DNA from: Gallibacterium salpingitidis
GTDB taxonomy: Bacteria > Pseudomonadota > Gammaproteobacteria > Enterobacterales > Pasteurellaceae
Assembly (NCBI RefSeq): GCF_001678495.1
Contig: NZ_JTJL01000060.1
Location: 1 to 48,432 of the forward strand
Reading direction: 5' to 3'
DNA length: 48,432 nt
Position numbers and translations under genes: made by a program. The notes under the pieces are model-generated. The model did no database searches. It saw nothing but the letters and a program-made list of their open reading frames with translations, and was not told where the DNA came from. Shown piece after piece: positions 9,500-19,845 of the stretch (the first letter of the stretch is position 1; every line of letters starts with the position of its first letter).

Positions 9500-9802
9500 A
9501 TGTCTAAAAATATTGATTTGTATATTTTTGGTCAAAACCTACGCTTAAGCTGTCCAGAAGATCAGCATCAAGCACTAAGAGAAGCTGCTGATATTTTAGA
9601 AAAGAAAGTATCAGAGTTAAAAAGTCGTACCGGTATTATTCAACTTGATAAAGCATTAACTATCGTTGGGTTAAATTTATGCCATGATTTAATCACTCAA
9701 CAGCAGCAAAATTCTGAACGAGAAAATTTAATTAATAATAAAATTGAACAAATAGAACACTCTTTAAGCACCATTTTGTCTAATATGCCAGCACCTAAAT
9801 AA
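9500..9802 (+). CDS. zapA: Cell division protein ZapA
   Basis: A 100-residue FtsZ-associated protein that bundles protofilaments and stabilises the Z ring. The N-terminal part has the family's IDLYIFGQNLRLSCPEDQHQALREAA pattern, and the C-terminal half is a predicted coiled coil rich in E, K and Q that makes the tetramer stalk. AAGAGG lies upstream of the ATG. As in E. coli, 6S RNA and fau follow on the same strand and ygfB is divergent. Confidence 0.92.
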   Translation: MSKNIDLYIFGQNLRLSCPEDQHQALREAADILEKKVSELKSRTGIIQLDKALTIVGLNLCHDLITQQQQNSERENLINNKIEQIEHSLSTILSNMPAPK

Positions 9803-9861
9803 ATTATGATTTAAATTAAGAAATAGGACTTTCTCTTACTAGGCAAATTAAGAAAATTAAT

Positions 9862-9870
9862 GTACTATTA
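9862..9870 (+). promoter_or_regulatory. Probable -10 of the 6S RNA gene
   Basis: An extended -10 (TG, one base, then ACTATT; GTACTATTA overall) sits just upstream of the predicted 6S start near 9872. No clear -35 was identified. Transcript start is inferred from the closing stem. Confidence 0.4.
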
Positions 9871-9871
9871 A

Positions 9872-10052
9872 TAGCACCTGGGGTGTTCGACAATGGGTTA
9901 CGTCCCTGAGCCGATACTGATATATTTTAGAGTTGGTTACCTACAATCGGTGAGCATGCTTGTTTATCAAGAAGCCTAATGAATGTAAGACTGACTCCCT
10001 TGAACCGTAGGGTTCAAGGACCGACCACCCGTATCGGCACCTCGGGTCCTCA
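9872..10052 (+). ncRNA. ssrS: 6S RNA
   Basis: 6S RNA is a sigma70-holoenzyme mimic that represses transcription in stationary phase. The sequence matches the E. coli molecule at its conserved places: CCCTGAGCCGATA (from about 9904), GGTGAGCATGCTTG (from 9949), GAAGCCTAATGAA, and the terminal hairpin CCTTGAACC-GTAGGGTTCAAGG (about 9998-10019). The ends pair as ACCTGGGGTG (9876-9885) with CACCTCGGGT (10039-10048), ten pairs counting G-T wobbles. Length of about 181 is the family's size. It lies between zapA and fau as in E. coli, where fau is read through from ssrS. The ends are accurate to a few bases only. Confidence 0.93.
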
Positions 10053-10066
10053 ATATAATTAGTGAT

Positions 10067-10684
10067 ATGCCAAATACCTTACCAGAATCTCATCATTTCA
10101 TTGTCAATCATTCATCATTGAGCAAAGCTGAACAAAGACAGCAATTACGTCGTTTCGTCCGTCAACAACGCGCAGCATTATCAGCACAACAACAAAAACA
10201 AGCTGAACAACAAATTGCTGATGTCGTATTAGATTTTTTACAACCGCTAAATGTAAGAAATATTGCTATTTATCGTTCGTTCGACGGAGAAATTTCTACA
10301 AATGTTTTGATTGAACGACTTTGGCAACAAGGCTATCAGCTTTATCTGCCTGTATTGCATCCTTTTAGCCATGGCAACTTGCTATTTCTAGAATATACTC
10401 CGGCAACACCGATGAAAAAGAATAAATTCGCCATTGAAGAGCCTGTATTAGATGTCACGAAAGTTTTACCAATTCGGCAACTGGATATTATCTTTACTCC
10501 ATTAGTGGCTTTTGATAGCAATAAAAATCGTCTAGGTATGGGTGGTGGTTTTTACGATCGCACGTTGGAAAACTGGCAGCAAAAAAATTTCCTACCGATC
10601 GGTTTAGCACATCGTTGTCAGCAAGTGGCAGAAATTCCTTGTGAAAGTTGGGATATTCCGCTATTTGAAATTCTTGCCGTCTAA
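10067..10684 (+). CDS. fau: 5-formyltetrahydrofolate cyclo-ligase
   Basis: This enzyme (YgfA/MTHFS) converts 5-formyl-THF with ATP to 5,10-methenyl-THF, recovering the inhibitory folate storage form. The family hallmark LGMGGGFYDR is at about residues 158-167, preceded by ITPLVAFD-type sequence, and FDGEISTNVLIERLWQQGYQLYLPVLHPFS is typical. The protein has 205 residues, about 20 more at the N-terminus than E. coli; internal ATGs are scarce, so the first ATG at 10067 is kept, though its ribosome site (AGTG) is weak. It follows 6S RNA closely and is probably made from the same precursor. Confidence 0.92.
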   Translation: MPNTLPESHHFIVNHSSLSKAEQRQQLRRFVRQQRAALSAQQQKQAEQQIADVVLDFLQPLNVRNIAIYRSFDGEISTNVLIERLWQQGYQLYLPVLHPFSHGNLLFLEYTPATPMKKNKFAIEEPVLDVTKVLPIRQLDIIFTPLVAFDSNKNRLGMGGGFYDRTLENWQQKNFLPIGLAHRCQQVAEIPCESWDIPLFEILAV

Positions 10685-10690
10685 TGAAAA

Positions 10691-10714
10691 AGGCTATATC
10701 TCTCGATATAGCCT
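10691..10714. terminator. Terminator between fau and rne
   Basis: AGGCTATATC pairs perfectly with GATATAGCCT (ten pairs) around a TCTC loop. A-rich sequence on the left and T-rich sequence on the right let it serve both convergent genes. Confidence 0.8.
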
Positions 10715-10732
10715 CTCTATATGAATCAGATG

Positions 10733-13723
10733 TTACTCTGCTTTCGCTTGTGTTGGCGCAGTTGCCGCATGATCAATTGCGGTATGGTAACCTGCTGCAC
10801 CGCGACCTCTAAAGGTATAACGTGAACCTTTCCATTCAACAATATTGAGATTCATCGGTACCAATTCGCTCGCTTCCGCTAGCGTCATCTCTGCCTTAAC
10901 GTGCTCTACTACCGCAAAGGTTCCTAAACGACCATTAAATTGGTAGGTAGATTGATAAGGTTCAACAACTTTTTCTACAGCAACTTCTTCTACAATCGTT
11001 GGTGCTACTGTTTGCTCTTCTGTTGATGCAGTCACAACCTCATCTTCTAATTGCTCTTCAACGGCTTGTTGTGCCAAACGAGCTTGGTTTAGACTGCTAT
11101 TCGGCTTAGATTTTGCTTCCTTACCATTTGCTTCCATTGTCAATACAGCCGCTAACGGACGAGGGCTGCTATCTTGGCTAGCCACTGCTGAAGTAACCGG
11201 AATCAAAGTTTCATTAGTATCTTGTTTTTGTTGTTCTAACATTTCATCAACAGAAACAAAATTACTATTTTTCTCTTTTTCCACTCGATTCACAAATGGT
11301 AAACAGATCTTACCGCTTGCCAATTCAGGCGAAGCAACCGCCATAAATAATGGCATTGGAGAAACCACTTCTTGGGCATGGCGACGTCTGCGATTATTCA
11401 TACGTAAATGACGCGGTAAACGACGTGAACGATTTTCGCGATGATTACGCTCAGATACCGTTATTTCTTCGGTTTCTTCTTGAACAGCTTCCACTTGTGC
11501 TGATACTGGCTGTTCTTCAACTGTGGTTCTCACTTCGGTTTTTGCTTCTTCTACAACCACTGTCGGTACAACTGGCGCAATATTGGTTGTTTCAGCGGCA
11601 ACAACCTGTTCGACAGTATCTACCGCTGTTTCCTCTACCGCTGGTTGCATTGTTTCTACAGTTGATTTCTCATTTTCTACTGTCGCTGCATCATTTAAAC
11701 GGACTTTCTTACGCAAATCACGACGTTGGCGACGAGAAGCAACCTGTTGTTCTTTGCTATTCTCTTCTTCACCTTTACGTGCAGTAACATTCAACTCATT
11801 AATTTCTTCCGCTACTGCTTTACGATTTGCGCGTTTAGTACGTTTATTCTCTTCTTTCTCGGTAGTCGCTTCTCTGCGTTTAGACTCATCATTATTACGT
11901 CTGTCACGCTGACGATTAGCATCTTTATTGTTGTTATCACGACGAGAACGTTTGTTATTGTTATTGCGAGAGTTATTGCGTTTATTGCCTTTTTCTTCAC
12001 GTTCTTCTTCCGCAAAGAACCCTTTAATCTTTTGCCAAATACGAGTGAATAAAGAAACTTTTTCTTCCTCTTTCTTCTTCACTACTGGCGCAGGTTCAGG
12101 AATAGTGATTTCAACCGCAGCTACCTCTGGTTGTGGTGCAGTAACATTAGTCGTTGCTTCTAACGTACGGCTAATTAAAGACTCTTCACCATCAATTTCT
12201 TCTTGTAAATCATGCAACTTAGTTAAGTTATAACTTAAAGTATGATTATCTTCACCATCACGCAAACGGAATACTGAGAAATGTGGAGTTTCCATTTGTT
12301 CATGCGGCACAACAATCACTTGTACATCGTGACGTTTTTCAATTTCAGTAATTGCACGACGTTTTTCATTTAACAAGTAAGTTGCAATCTTCACAGGAAC
12401 AATAGTGTGAACCTGTTTGGTATTCTCTTTTAACGCTTCCTCTTCAAGTAAACGGAGAATGGAGAGTGATAAAGATTCATTATCACGCACTTTACCTGTA
12501 CCTTGACAACGTGGGCAGATATGGTGAGTCGATTCGTTTAATGATGGACTTAAACGTTGACGTGACATCTCTAATAGCCCAAAACGAGAAATGCGGCTAA
12601 ATTGGATTCTGGCACGATCTTGACGCACTGCATCACGAATACGGTTTTCCACTTCGCGTTGATGGCGTGCTGGTGTCATATCAATGAAGTCAATTACGAT
12701 CAAACCACCAAGGTCACGTAAACGTAATTGACGAGCAATTTCATCCGCAGCTTCAAGGTTAGTATTTAATGCTGTTTCTTCAATATCACCGCCACGTGTT
12801 GAACGTGCTGAGTTGATATCAATTGCAGTTAATGCTTCCGTTACATCAATCACAATCGAACCACCTGAAGGAAGCTGCACTTCACGTTGGAAAGCAGATT
12901 CAATTTGCGATTCAATTTGGAAATGACTAAATAATGGCACTTCGCCTTGATACAGTTTGACGCGATTGATAAAGTCTGGGCGCACGAGTTTGATATGCTC
13001 TTTTACTTTATCAAACACTTTACGGCTATCAATTAAAATTTCACCAATATCACGACGTAAATAATCACGAATCGCACGCACAATAACATCGCTTTCTTGG
13101 TGAATTAAGAATGGGGCAGGACGAGATTCTGACGCTTTCTTAATTGCTTCCCAGTGGTGCAATAAAACGTGTAAATCCCATTGTAATTCTTCTGGTGAAC
13201 GTCCAACTCCAGCAGTACGAACAATAAGCCCAACACCATCTGGTACTTCTAATGAACCTAACGCTTCTTTCAACTCTAAGCGTTCATCTCCTTCAATACG
13301 GCGCGAAATCCCACCAGCACGAGGATTATTTGGCATAATCACTAAATAGCTGCCTGCTAAAGAAACGAAAGTAGTTAATGCCGCACCTTTGTTACCACGC
13401 TCTTCTTTGCTAACTTGAACAATAACTTCTTGTCCTTCATGCAAAATATCGCGGATATTTGGTCGGCCTTGATAAACATACCCTTCTGGGAAATATTCTC
13501 TAGCGATTTCTTTTAAAGGAAGGAAACCATGTCGTTCTGCACCATAATCAACAAATGCAGCTTCTAAACTTGGTTCTACGCGAGTGATTTTTCCTTTATA
13601 GATGTTGGCTTTCTTTTGTTCATGCCCTGGAGATTCAATATCGAGGTCAAATAAACGTTGACCATCAACTAAAGCGACACGCAATTCTTCTTTTTGCGTG
13701 GCGTTAATTAACATTCTTTTCAT
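10733..13723 (-). CDS. rne: Ribonuclease E
   Basis: The essential endoribonuclease that starts mRNA decay and processes rRNA and tRNA. The start is set at 13723 ([21 protein letters not shown]), identical in position to E. coli; an earlier in-frame start adds 17 unrelated residues. The catalytic half holds an S1 domain (about 36-120: [24 protein letters not shown]), the 5' sensor, the DNase I-like active site with Asp in TAIDINSAR and [10 protein letters not shown], and the zinc link CPRCQGTG. After about residue 520 the protein becomes a low-complexity tail: an Arg/Asn-rich RNA-binding patch, then long acidic Glu/Val/Thr sequence and a conserved C-terminal block ([20 protein letters not shown]). 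Length is 996 against 1061 in E. coli. It is divergent from rluC as in enterobacteria. Confidence 0.96.
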   Translation of the reverse strand: MKRMLINATQKEELRVALVDGQRLFDLDIESPGHEQKKANIYKGKITRVEPSLEAAFVDYGAERHGFLPLKEIAREYFPEGYVYQGRPNIRDILHEGQEVIVQVSKEERGNKGAALTTFVSLAGSYLVIMPNNPRAGGISRRIEGDERLELKEALGSLEVPDGVGLIVRTAGVGRSPEELQWDLHVLLHHWEAIKKASESRPAPFLIHQESDVIVRAIRDYLRRDIGEILIDSRKVFDKVKEHIKLVRPDFINRVKLYQGEVPLFSHFQIESQIESAFQREVQLPSGGSIVIDVTEALTAIDINSARSTRGGDIEETALNTNLEAADEIARQLRLRDLGGLIVIDFIDMTPARHQREVENRIRDAVRQDRARIQFSRISRFGLLEMSRQRLSPSLNESTHHICPRCQGTGKVRDNESLSLSILRLLEEEALKENTKQVHTIVPVKIATYLLNEKRRAITEIEKRHDVQVIVVPHEQMETPHFSVFRLRDGEDNHTLSYNLTKLHDLQEEIDGEESLISRTLEATTNVTAPQPEVAAVEITIPEPAPVVKKKEEEKVSLFTRIWQKIKGFFAEEEREEKGNKRNNSRNNNNKRSRRDNNNKDANRQRDRRNNDESKRREATTEKEENKRTKRANRKAVAEEINELNVTARKGEEENSKEQQVASRRQRRDLRKKVRLNDAATVENEKSTVETMQPAVEETAVDTVEQVVAAETTNIAPVVPTVVVEEAKTEVRTTVEEQPVSAQVEAVQEETEEITVSERNHRENRSRRLPRHLRMNNRRRRHAQEVVSPMPLFMAVASPELASGKICLPFVNRVEKEKNSNFVSVDEMLEQQKQDTNETLIPVTSAVASQDSSPRPLAAVLTMEANGKEAKSKPNSSLNQARLAQQAVEEQLEDEVVTASTEEQTVAPTIVEEVAVEKVVEPYQSTYQFNGRLGTFAVVEHVKAEMTLAEASELVPMNLNIVEWKGSRYTFRGRGAAGYHTAIDHAATAPTQAKAE

Positions 13724-14188
13724 CGTTATTTCTCTATTCTTGTTATAACTTTTATAAAAACGACGATAATACAAACACTTTAATTCTGTTGCTGCAGTAT
13801 GCCAATCTCCCGATTCTCATTGTGCTAAAACGCAACGCAAAACGGCAACCATCACACATATAGTGTTGCCAAATAGCGTTACTTTGAACTGATTGTATTG
13901 AATTTGCTAATTCGTGTCCTGTATTAACATCTCTAAAATTGGTGTCTTACGCCTTATTGCCGCACCAAAAATCAATTAAAAAGCACTATCCTGTGAAACA
14001 AAAAGACAGTACGCCATTGCGTGACTGACTCACAAAAAAATGCTCCTTATTATTCCATTTTATCGACGTTTTGCAAAGCTAAAGATCATTGTTTTCCACT
14101 AACTTGGCGTGAAAAAACTTTCGCAAATTTTCGCAACTCGCCTTGCTTAATGATATGATACGCCGAATTTTTTAACACTAGAGAAATT
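13724..14188 (-). promoter_or_regulatory. rne 5' leader region and divergent rne/rluC promoters
   Basis: The 465-base gap between rne and rluC holds no gene. In E. coli the rne leader is about 360 bases and folds into hairpins through which RNase E trims its own mRNA. Here the minus strand near 13790-13860 has GTTGCC and GCAGCAAC arms around a T-rich internal part, compatible with such a hairpin. No covariation can be judged from one sequence, so the autoregulatory role is inferred from family knowledge and position. Confidence 0.45.
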
Positions 14189-15169
14189 ATGCATAATCCT
14201 GAAGACAACGTAATTAATGCCAACGTGCGTTTCGTCACTATTGAAGCTGATGAAGAACAACAACGCATTGATAATTATCTATTAGCCAAATTAAAAGGTG
14301 TGCCAAAAAGCCTAATCTATCGCATTATTCGCAAAGGCGAAGTTCGCGTAAATAAAGGGCGCACAAAACCAGAATATAAATTACAAGCTGGTGATGTTGT
14401 ACGTATTCCACCAGTTAGAGTGAGTGAAAAAAGCAATGCTGCACCAATTTCCACTAAATTGAATAAAGTTAGTGAACTAGAACAACAAATTTTGTTTGAG
14501 GATGATCAGTTGCTGATCATTAATAAACCATCAGGTATTGCGGTTCATGGTGGCAGTGGTTTAAGTTTTGGTGTAATTGAAGCGCTGCGAGCTTTGCGTC
14601 CACAAGCTAAATTTCTGGAGTTAGTACATCGTTTAGATCGCGATACTTCAGGTATTTTATTGGTAGCCAAAAAACGTTCTGCATTACGTAATTTACATGA
14701 ACAGCTACGCGATAAAACAATTCAAAAAGATTATTTAGCTTTAGTTAGAGGTGAATGGCAATCACATTGCAAAGCAGTAAAAGCACCATTACTGAAAAAT
14801 GAACTTTCTAGCGGTGAAAGAATTGTCAAAGTGAGTGAGCAAGGTAAACCTTCCGAAACTCGTTTTAGTGTAGAAGAACGTTTTAGTTTTGCGACATTAG
14901 TAAAAGCATCACCGATTACCGGTAGAACGCATCAAATTCGTGTTCATACGCAATACGCTGGTCATCCAATTGCTTTTGACAGTAAATATGGCAGTAAAGA
15001 TTTTGATCAGCAATTAGCGCCTTTCGGATTAAATCGCCTGTTCTTACACGCTTTTTCTATTCGTTTCACGCACCCAAAAACCGGTGATGAAATGGTGATA
15101 CAAGCACCATTAGATAAAGCCTGTAAGCAATTACTTGCACAATTAAGATCATTAACTTACAAGAACTAA
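14189..15169 (+). CDS. rluC: 23S rRNA pseudouridine synthase RluC
   Basis: A 326-residue synthase expected to make pseudouridines 955, 2504 and 2580 of 23S rRNA. An N-terminal S4 RNA-binding domain (about 25-85: QQRIDNYLLAKLKGVPKSLIYRIIRKGEVRVNKGR) precedes the RluA-type catalytic domain, whose catalytic Asp lies in ELVHRLDRDTSGILLVAK. ITGRTHQIRVHTQYAGHPI is the conserved motif III. Its position, divergent from rne, supports RluC rather than RluA or RluD. Confidence 0.94.
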   Translation: MHNPEDNVINANVRFVTIEADEEQQRIDNYLLAKLKGVPKSLIYRIIRKGEVRVNKGRTKPEYKLQAGDVVRIPPVRVSEKSNAAPISTKLNKVSELEQQILFEDDQLLIINKPSGIAVHGGSGLSFGVIEALRALRPQAKFLELVHRLDRDTSGILLVAKKRSALRNLHEQLRDKTIQKDYLALVRGEWQSHCKAVKAPLLKNELSSGERIVKVSEQGKPSETRFSVEERFSFATLVKASPITGRTHQIRVHTQYAGHPIAFDSKYGSKDFDQQLAPFGLNRLFLHAFSIRFTHPKTGDEMVIQAPLDKACKQLLAQLRSLTYKN

Positions 15170-15172
15170 GTA

Positions 15173-15204
15173 TTAGGTTTCGCCCTTTCAAAGGTGAAAC
15201 CTAA
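15173..15204. terminator. Terminator between rluC and recF
   Basis: TTAGGTTTCGCC (15173-15184) pairs with GGTGAAACCTAA (15193-15204), 12 pairs with one G-T, around an 8-base loop. It lies between convergent rluC and recF and shares the AGGTTTCG/CGAAACCT-type stem with the terminator at 3586-3616. Confidence 0.75.
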
Positions 15205-15213
15205 CACTTTACA

Positions 15214-16293
15214 CTAATCTATCTGCCGCACTTCACCATTTTTCAATTGAAATTTGGCGCCTTCTTGCCAATGTGGCTGTTGTAACTGTTCTGCGGTAAT
15301 TGCAGTAATAATAACTTGAGATTGACTCTCTTTTAGACGCTGTGCCAATAAAGCACGTTTATTAGGATCTAATTCCGAAGCAAAATCATCAATTAAAAAA
15401 ATACAACGGCGCTGTTGTTGCTGCATTAAATGTTCGCCTTGTGCCAAACGCAAGGCGCACATTAGCAACTTTAATTGTCCACGTGACAAAATATCTTCCG
15501 CAGGTAGTCCATTAGCTTTAAATTTAAAATCAGCTCGCTGTGGGCCCGACATCGTGTAACCAACCGCCCGATCCCGCTCAAAATTACTCGCTAACAATTC
15601 CGCATACGGAATCTCTTTAGTCCAACCTTGGTAGAATTGCGCCTCAATCTCTATTTCAGGTAAAAACAACTGACAAGTGGCGCTAATCTCTTGTTTTAAC
15701 GCTTCTGCATAATGCTGCCGCCACTCACTAATCTGTCCCGCGATATGATGTAATTGTTGATCCCAAATTTTGATTTGACTGTAATCAGTTACCTGTTGTA
15801 AAGCCGCATTGCGCTGTTTTAACAAACGATTGAGTGATGACCATAATGCGTGAAAACTGGGTTCAAGATGAAATAACCCCCAATCTAAAAATGCCCGTCG
15901 ATAGCTCGGCCCGCCATTAATCAGTGTTAAACCTTCTGGTGTAATTAACTGCATTGGCAATAAATGCGCCAAATCTGCAATCTTATTACCATCTTCACCA
16001 TTAATTCTAATAGTGCTTTCACCTTGACGTGTTTTTTGTAAACCTACTGACCAACTCGCTTGCTGATCCTCAATTTTGGCAAATAAAGTAAATTCAGGCT
16101 GATCGTAATGAATCACCCGCCCAACGACTGAACTTTTAAATGAACGACCATGCCCTAAAAAATAGATGGCTTCAAGCAGACTAGTCTTGCCGCTGCCATT
16201 ATGCCCAATCAAAAAATTAAAGCCTGAGTCTAAGGTTAAACTCACAGCTTTAAGATTTCTAAAATGTTGAATATTCAGTTGGGATAAAGCCAT
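15214..16293 (-). CDS. recF: DNA replication and repair protein RecF
   Basis: An SMC-like ATPase that with RecO and RecR loads RecA at gaps in the post-replication recombination pathway. It has 359 residues. Walker A is GHNGSGKTSLLEAI near residues 29-42; the ABC signature region is LSRGQLKLLMCALRLAQGE; Walker B is CIFLIDDFASELD. N-terminal LNIQHFRNLKAVSL is the family start. It begins 2 bases after dnaN ends, so it is surely cotranscribed with dnaA and dnaN. Confidence 0.96.
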   Translation of the reverse strand: MALSQLNIQHFRNLKAVSLTLDSGFNFLIGHNGSGKTSLLEAIYFLGHGRSFKSSVVGRVIHYDQPEFTLFAKIEDQQASWSVGLQKTRQGESTIRINGEDGNKIADLAHLLPMQLITPEGLTLINGGPSYRRAFLDWGLFHLEPSFHALWSSLNRLLKQRNAALQQVTDYSQIKIWDQQLHHIAGQISEWRQHYAEALKQEISATCQLFLPEIEIEAQFYQGWTKEIPYAELLASNFERDRAVGYTMSGPQRADFKFKANGLPAEDILSRGQLKLLMCALRLAQGEHLMQQQQRRCIFLIDDFASELDPNKRALLAQRLKESQSQVIITAITAEQLQQPHWQEGAKFQLKNGEVRQID

Positions 16294-16295
16294 AA

Positions 16296-17396
16296 CTATA
16301 AGCGCATTGGCATAATCACATACTCGGCATTACTTTCTGCACAATCTTCCATTAAACAGCTTGAAGTTGCATCGGTAAGACGGATTCTAACTGACTGGCA
16401 TTTTAAGGCATTTAAGACATCTAAAATGTAACTCACATTAAAACCAACTTCCATTGGCTCACCTGTATAGCTAACATCAATCACTTCTTCTGCTTCTTCT
16501 TGATCCGGATTTTGCGCCAAAATCTTCAATTGATTTGCTTCAATGATTAAACGTACTCCGCGGAAACGTTCATTGGATAAAATAGCTGCACGTACACAAG
16601 CCTGTTTCAATGAATTCCAATCTACTTCCAAAATACGATCAGCATTTCTTGGTAACACTCGACGATAGTCAGGGAAACGTCCATCAATCAATTTACAGGT
16701 GAAAATAATATTTGCTAAATGAACTTGAATATTATTTTGTCCCATACAGACACGCACCACTTCACTATTGCTGTCTAACAAGCGCATCAACTCTAGCACA
16801 CCTTTACGTGGTACGATAATTGAATAATCCGGTACATTTTGCGCTAATTGAATACCGCATACCGCCAAACGGTGACCATCTGTTGCTACTGTACGCAATA
16901 CTCCATTTTCAGTTTCAAATTTCATTCCATTGAGGAAATAACGCGCATCTTGATTCGCCATTGAGAATTGCGTTGCTTCCATTACACGACGCAATACTGA
17001 TTGTTCAAGATTTAGTTCTACCTCAACATCTAATTGCGTTAAATTTGGATAACTTTCCGCAGGCAAAGTCGCTAAATTAAATTTACTGCGTTCTGCTGTT
17101 ACCAATACTCGATCATTCTCATAATTTACGGTGATTTCAGCATCATCATTTAATGAACGGCAAATATCTAAAAACTTACGTGCTGGAATAGTAAAAACAC
17201 CATCTTCACTTGCCGAAGTCAATTGCACAAAAGTTGATAACTCCACTTCAAGATCAGAACCAGTCAAAGTTAAACGATCACCAGCAATCTGTACTAAAAT
17301 ATTATTTAGCACCGGTAAAGATGGACGACTACTTAAAACACCACATACCTGTTGTAAGGGTTTCAATAAATTTTCTCTTGCTACGATAAATTGCAT
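16296..17396 (-). CDS. dnaN: DNA polymerase III sliding clamp (beta subunit)
   Basis: The 366-residue beta clamp, exactly the length of the E. coli protein. It starts MQFIVARENLLKPLQQVCGVLSSRPSLPVLNN and ends with the conserved YVIMPMRL that forms part of the protein-binding groove. Three clamp domains follow each other at about 1-120, 125-245 and 250-366. The gene lies 9 bases after dnaA and 2 bases before recF in the classic dnaA-dnaN-recF operon. Confidence 0.97.
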   Translation of the reverse strand: MQFIVARENLLKPLQQVCGVLSSRPSLPVLNNILVQIAGDRLTLTGSDLEVELSTFVQLTSASEDGVFTIPARKFLDICRSLNDDAEITVNYENDRVLVTAERSKFNLATLPAESYPNLTQLDVEVELNLEQSVLRRVMEATQFSMANQDARYFLNGMKFETENGVLRTVATDGHRLAVCGIQLAQNVPDYSIIVPRKGVLELMRLLDSNSEVVRVCMGQNNIQVHLANIIFTCKLIDGRFPDYRRVLPRNADRILEVDWNSLKQACVRAAILSNERFRGVRLIIEANQLKILAQNPDQEEAEEVIDVSYTGEPMEVGFNVSYILDVLNALKCQSVRIRLTDATSSCLMEDCAESNAEYVIMPMRL

Positions 17397-17405
17397 AAGC
17401 CCACC

Positions 17406-18767
17406 TTAAGTTGATAACGTTCTGATCAGATTGGCATAATCTTCACTGATATTATTGTCTGAATCCCGTAATTCTGCGATCTTACGGCAAGCGTGTAACA
17501 CTGTAGTATGATCGCGATCGCCAAAAGCTCGCCCAATTTCCGGCAAACTATGATTGGTTAATTCTTTTGATAGCGCCATCGCCATTTGACGCGGACGCAC
17601 GACTGAACGCGCTTTGCTTTTCGATTTTAAATCCGCCACTTTAATGCGATAACGTTCAGCCACCACTTTTTGAATATTATCTAAGGTTACTGAACGATCA
17701 TGCACCGCCAGCATATCCTTTAATGTTTCACGCACAAAATCAATGGTAATTGGCTGCCCAGTAAAATTAGCGTTAGCACTGACCCGATTTAATGCCCCTT
17801 CTAATTCACGTACATTAGTACGCAATTTTTGTCCGATAAAAAAGGCAACCTCTTCAGGTAAAACAATATTGCTCTCTTCTGCCTTCTTCAACAAAATCGC
17901 CACGCGAGTTTCTAATTCAGGTGGCTCAATTGCTACGCTTAATCCCCAATTAAAACGGGATTTTAAACGCTCTTCGATCTTATCAATCTCTTTAGGGTAG
18001 CGATCTGAAGTTAAAATAATTTGCCGCCCACCTTCAAATAAGCTATTAAAAGTATGGAAAAACTCTTCTTGTGATCCCTCTTTACCGGCAAAGAATTGAA
18101 TATCGTCAATTAATAACGCATCTAGCGAACGATAGAATTTCTTAAATTGTTCAATACTTTCCGACTTTAATGCTTTTACTAATTCTTGGACAAAACGTTC
18201 AGAATGGATATACACCACTTTCGCATCTGGTTTGTTTTTTAAAATACCATTACCAATTGCGTGCAATAAGTGTGTTTTCCCTAGTCCAGTACCACCATAT
18301 AAAAACAGCGGGTTATAACCTTCATCACCAATTTTTTCCGCTACTTTCTGCGCCACAACACGTGCTAATTGGTTCGATTTCCCTTGTACGAAATTGTGAA
18401 ACTCATATTTAGGATTTAAGTTAGTTTTAAATTTTTTTGCTTGATTTGTGGTATTTTGCACCAAATTTGTCGGAGCAGTATTTTCCGTCACCGGTGCTAC
18501 TTCACGCACCGGACGCGTTCCTTCACGTACCCGAACAGCAAATTGTGGATTTGCGGTAAGAAAATGCACAATTTCTTCTATTTGTACTAAATATTTATCT
18601 TGTACCCAATCGCGCACAAACCGATTTGGCGCATAAAGCACCATTGTATTTTCTGTAATATCTGCTTGTAATGGCCGAATCCATGTACTGAAATCAAGCT
18701 GGCTAATTTTATCTTGCAGCTGTAACAGGCAACTTTGCCAAAGGGAAGATAATTTGTGCTGTTCCAT
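17406..18767 (-). CDS. dnaA: Replication initiator DnaA
   Basis: The 453-residue AAA+ initiator that binds DnaA boxes and opens the origin. Domain I (1-80) includes WIRPLQADI and the W of [10 protein letters not shown]; domain II is a short Thr/Asn linker (about 90-118). Domain III has Walker [10 protein letters not shown] (158-166) and Walker [10 protein letters not shown]. Domain IV ends with the DNA-binding signature [15 protein letters not shown]. It heads dnaA-dnaN-recF, and its upstream gap faces rpmH. Confidence 0.98.
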   Translation of the reverse strand: MEQHKLSSLWQSCLLQLQDKISQLDFSTWIRPLQADITENTMVLYAPNRFVRDWVQDKYLVQIEEIVHFLTANPQFAVRVREGTRPVREVAPVTENTAPTNLVQNTTNQAKKFKTNLNPKYEFHNFVQGKSNQLARVVAQKVAEKIGDEGYNPLFLYGGTGLGKTHLLHAIGNGILKNKPDAKVVYIHSERFVQELVKALKSESIEQFKKFYRSLDALLIDDIQFFAGKEGSQEEFFHTFNSLFEGGRQIILTSDRYPKEIDKIEERLKSRFNWGLSVAIEPPELETRVAILLKKAEESNIVLPEEVAFFIGQKLRTNVRELEGALNRVSANANFTGQPITIDFVRETLKDMLAVHDRSVTLDNIQKVVAERYRIKVADLKSKSKARSVVRPRQMAMALSKELTNHSLPEIGRAFGDRDHTTVLHACRKIAELRDSDNNISEDYANLIRTLST

Positions 18768-19240
<473 letters not shown>

Positions 19241-19255
19241 TCTGCTGATTACCGA

Positions 19256-19615
19256 GTGTCTAAGCTAGGATTTTCAAGGGAGTTACGTTTGTTAACTCCC
19301 ATTCAATTTAACTTCGTATTCCAACAACCTTTCAGAGCCTCTTTACCTGAAATTTCAATTATTGCTCGTCCAAACACGTTGCAACATCCTCGATTAGGTC
19401 TAACCGTTGCCAAAAAATATGTCAAACGTGCCAACCAGCGCAATCGTATCAAACGTATTTGTCGTGAAAGTTTCCGTTTACAACAGCATCAATTACCTAA
19501 TTATGATTTCATTGTGATTGCACGTAAAGGCATTAAAGAGTTGGATAATGCGATGTTATTCAAGGCATTGGATAAATTATGGCAGCGGCATCTACGCTTA
19601 TCAAAAAAGGGTTAA
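19256..19615 (+). CDS. rnpA: Ribonuclease P protein component
   Basis: The 119-residue protein cofactor of RNase P, which matures tRNA 5' ends. The RNR signature is visible as [19 protein letters not shown] at about residues 59-77, and [26 protein letters not shown] is the typical N-terminus. The start is GTG at 19256, consistent with the weak rnpA starts of relatives; there is no good ribosome site, suggesting coupling to rpmH. Its last 37 bases overlap yidD. Confidence 0.95.
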   Translation: MSKLGFSRELRLLTPIQFNFVFQQPFRASLPEISIIARPNTLQHPRLGLTVAKKYVKRANQRNRIKRICRESFRLQQHQLPNYDFIVIARKGIKELDNAMLFKALDKLWQRHLRLSKKG

Positions 19616-19845
19616 TTGGCATTATCCGCTTTTACCAGCTGGTTATTAGTCCATTAATTGGTCCTCGTTGTCGTTTCACACCCACTTGCTCTCAATATGG
19701 TATTGAAGCAATTCAAACGCATGGAGTAATAAAAGGGGGTTGGCTTACAGTGAAGCGTATATTAAAATGTCATCCTTTTGGTTCATCAGGCTATGATCCT
19801 GTGCCGCCATCTATTGATAACCATAAACCACAGAGAAAAAAATAA
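19579..19845 (+). CDS. yidD: Membrane protein insertion efficiency factor YidD
   Basis: An 88-residue membrane-associated protein that helps YidC insert membrane proteins. The family core [28 protein letters not shown] is present with its cysteines, followed by [15 protein letters not shown] and GYDPVPP. The ATG lies inside the end of rnpA (37-base overlap), as usual, and the TAA stop shares a base with the yidC ATG (TAATG). Confidence 0.95.
   Translation: MAAASTLIKKGLIGIIRFYQLVISPLIGPRCRFTPTCSQYGIEAIQTHGVIKGGWLTVKRILKCHPFGSSGYDPVPPSIDNHKPQRKK

Noticed and set aside
11350..12233. Several open frames on the plus strand inside rne
   Set aside because: They are antisense to the low-complexity C-terminal half of RNase E, have no ribosome sites and encode no recognisable protein.
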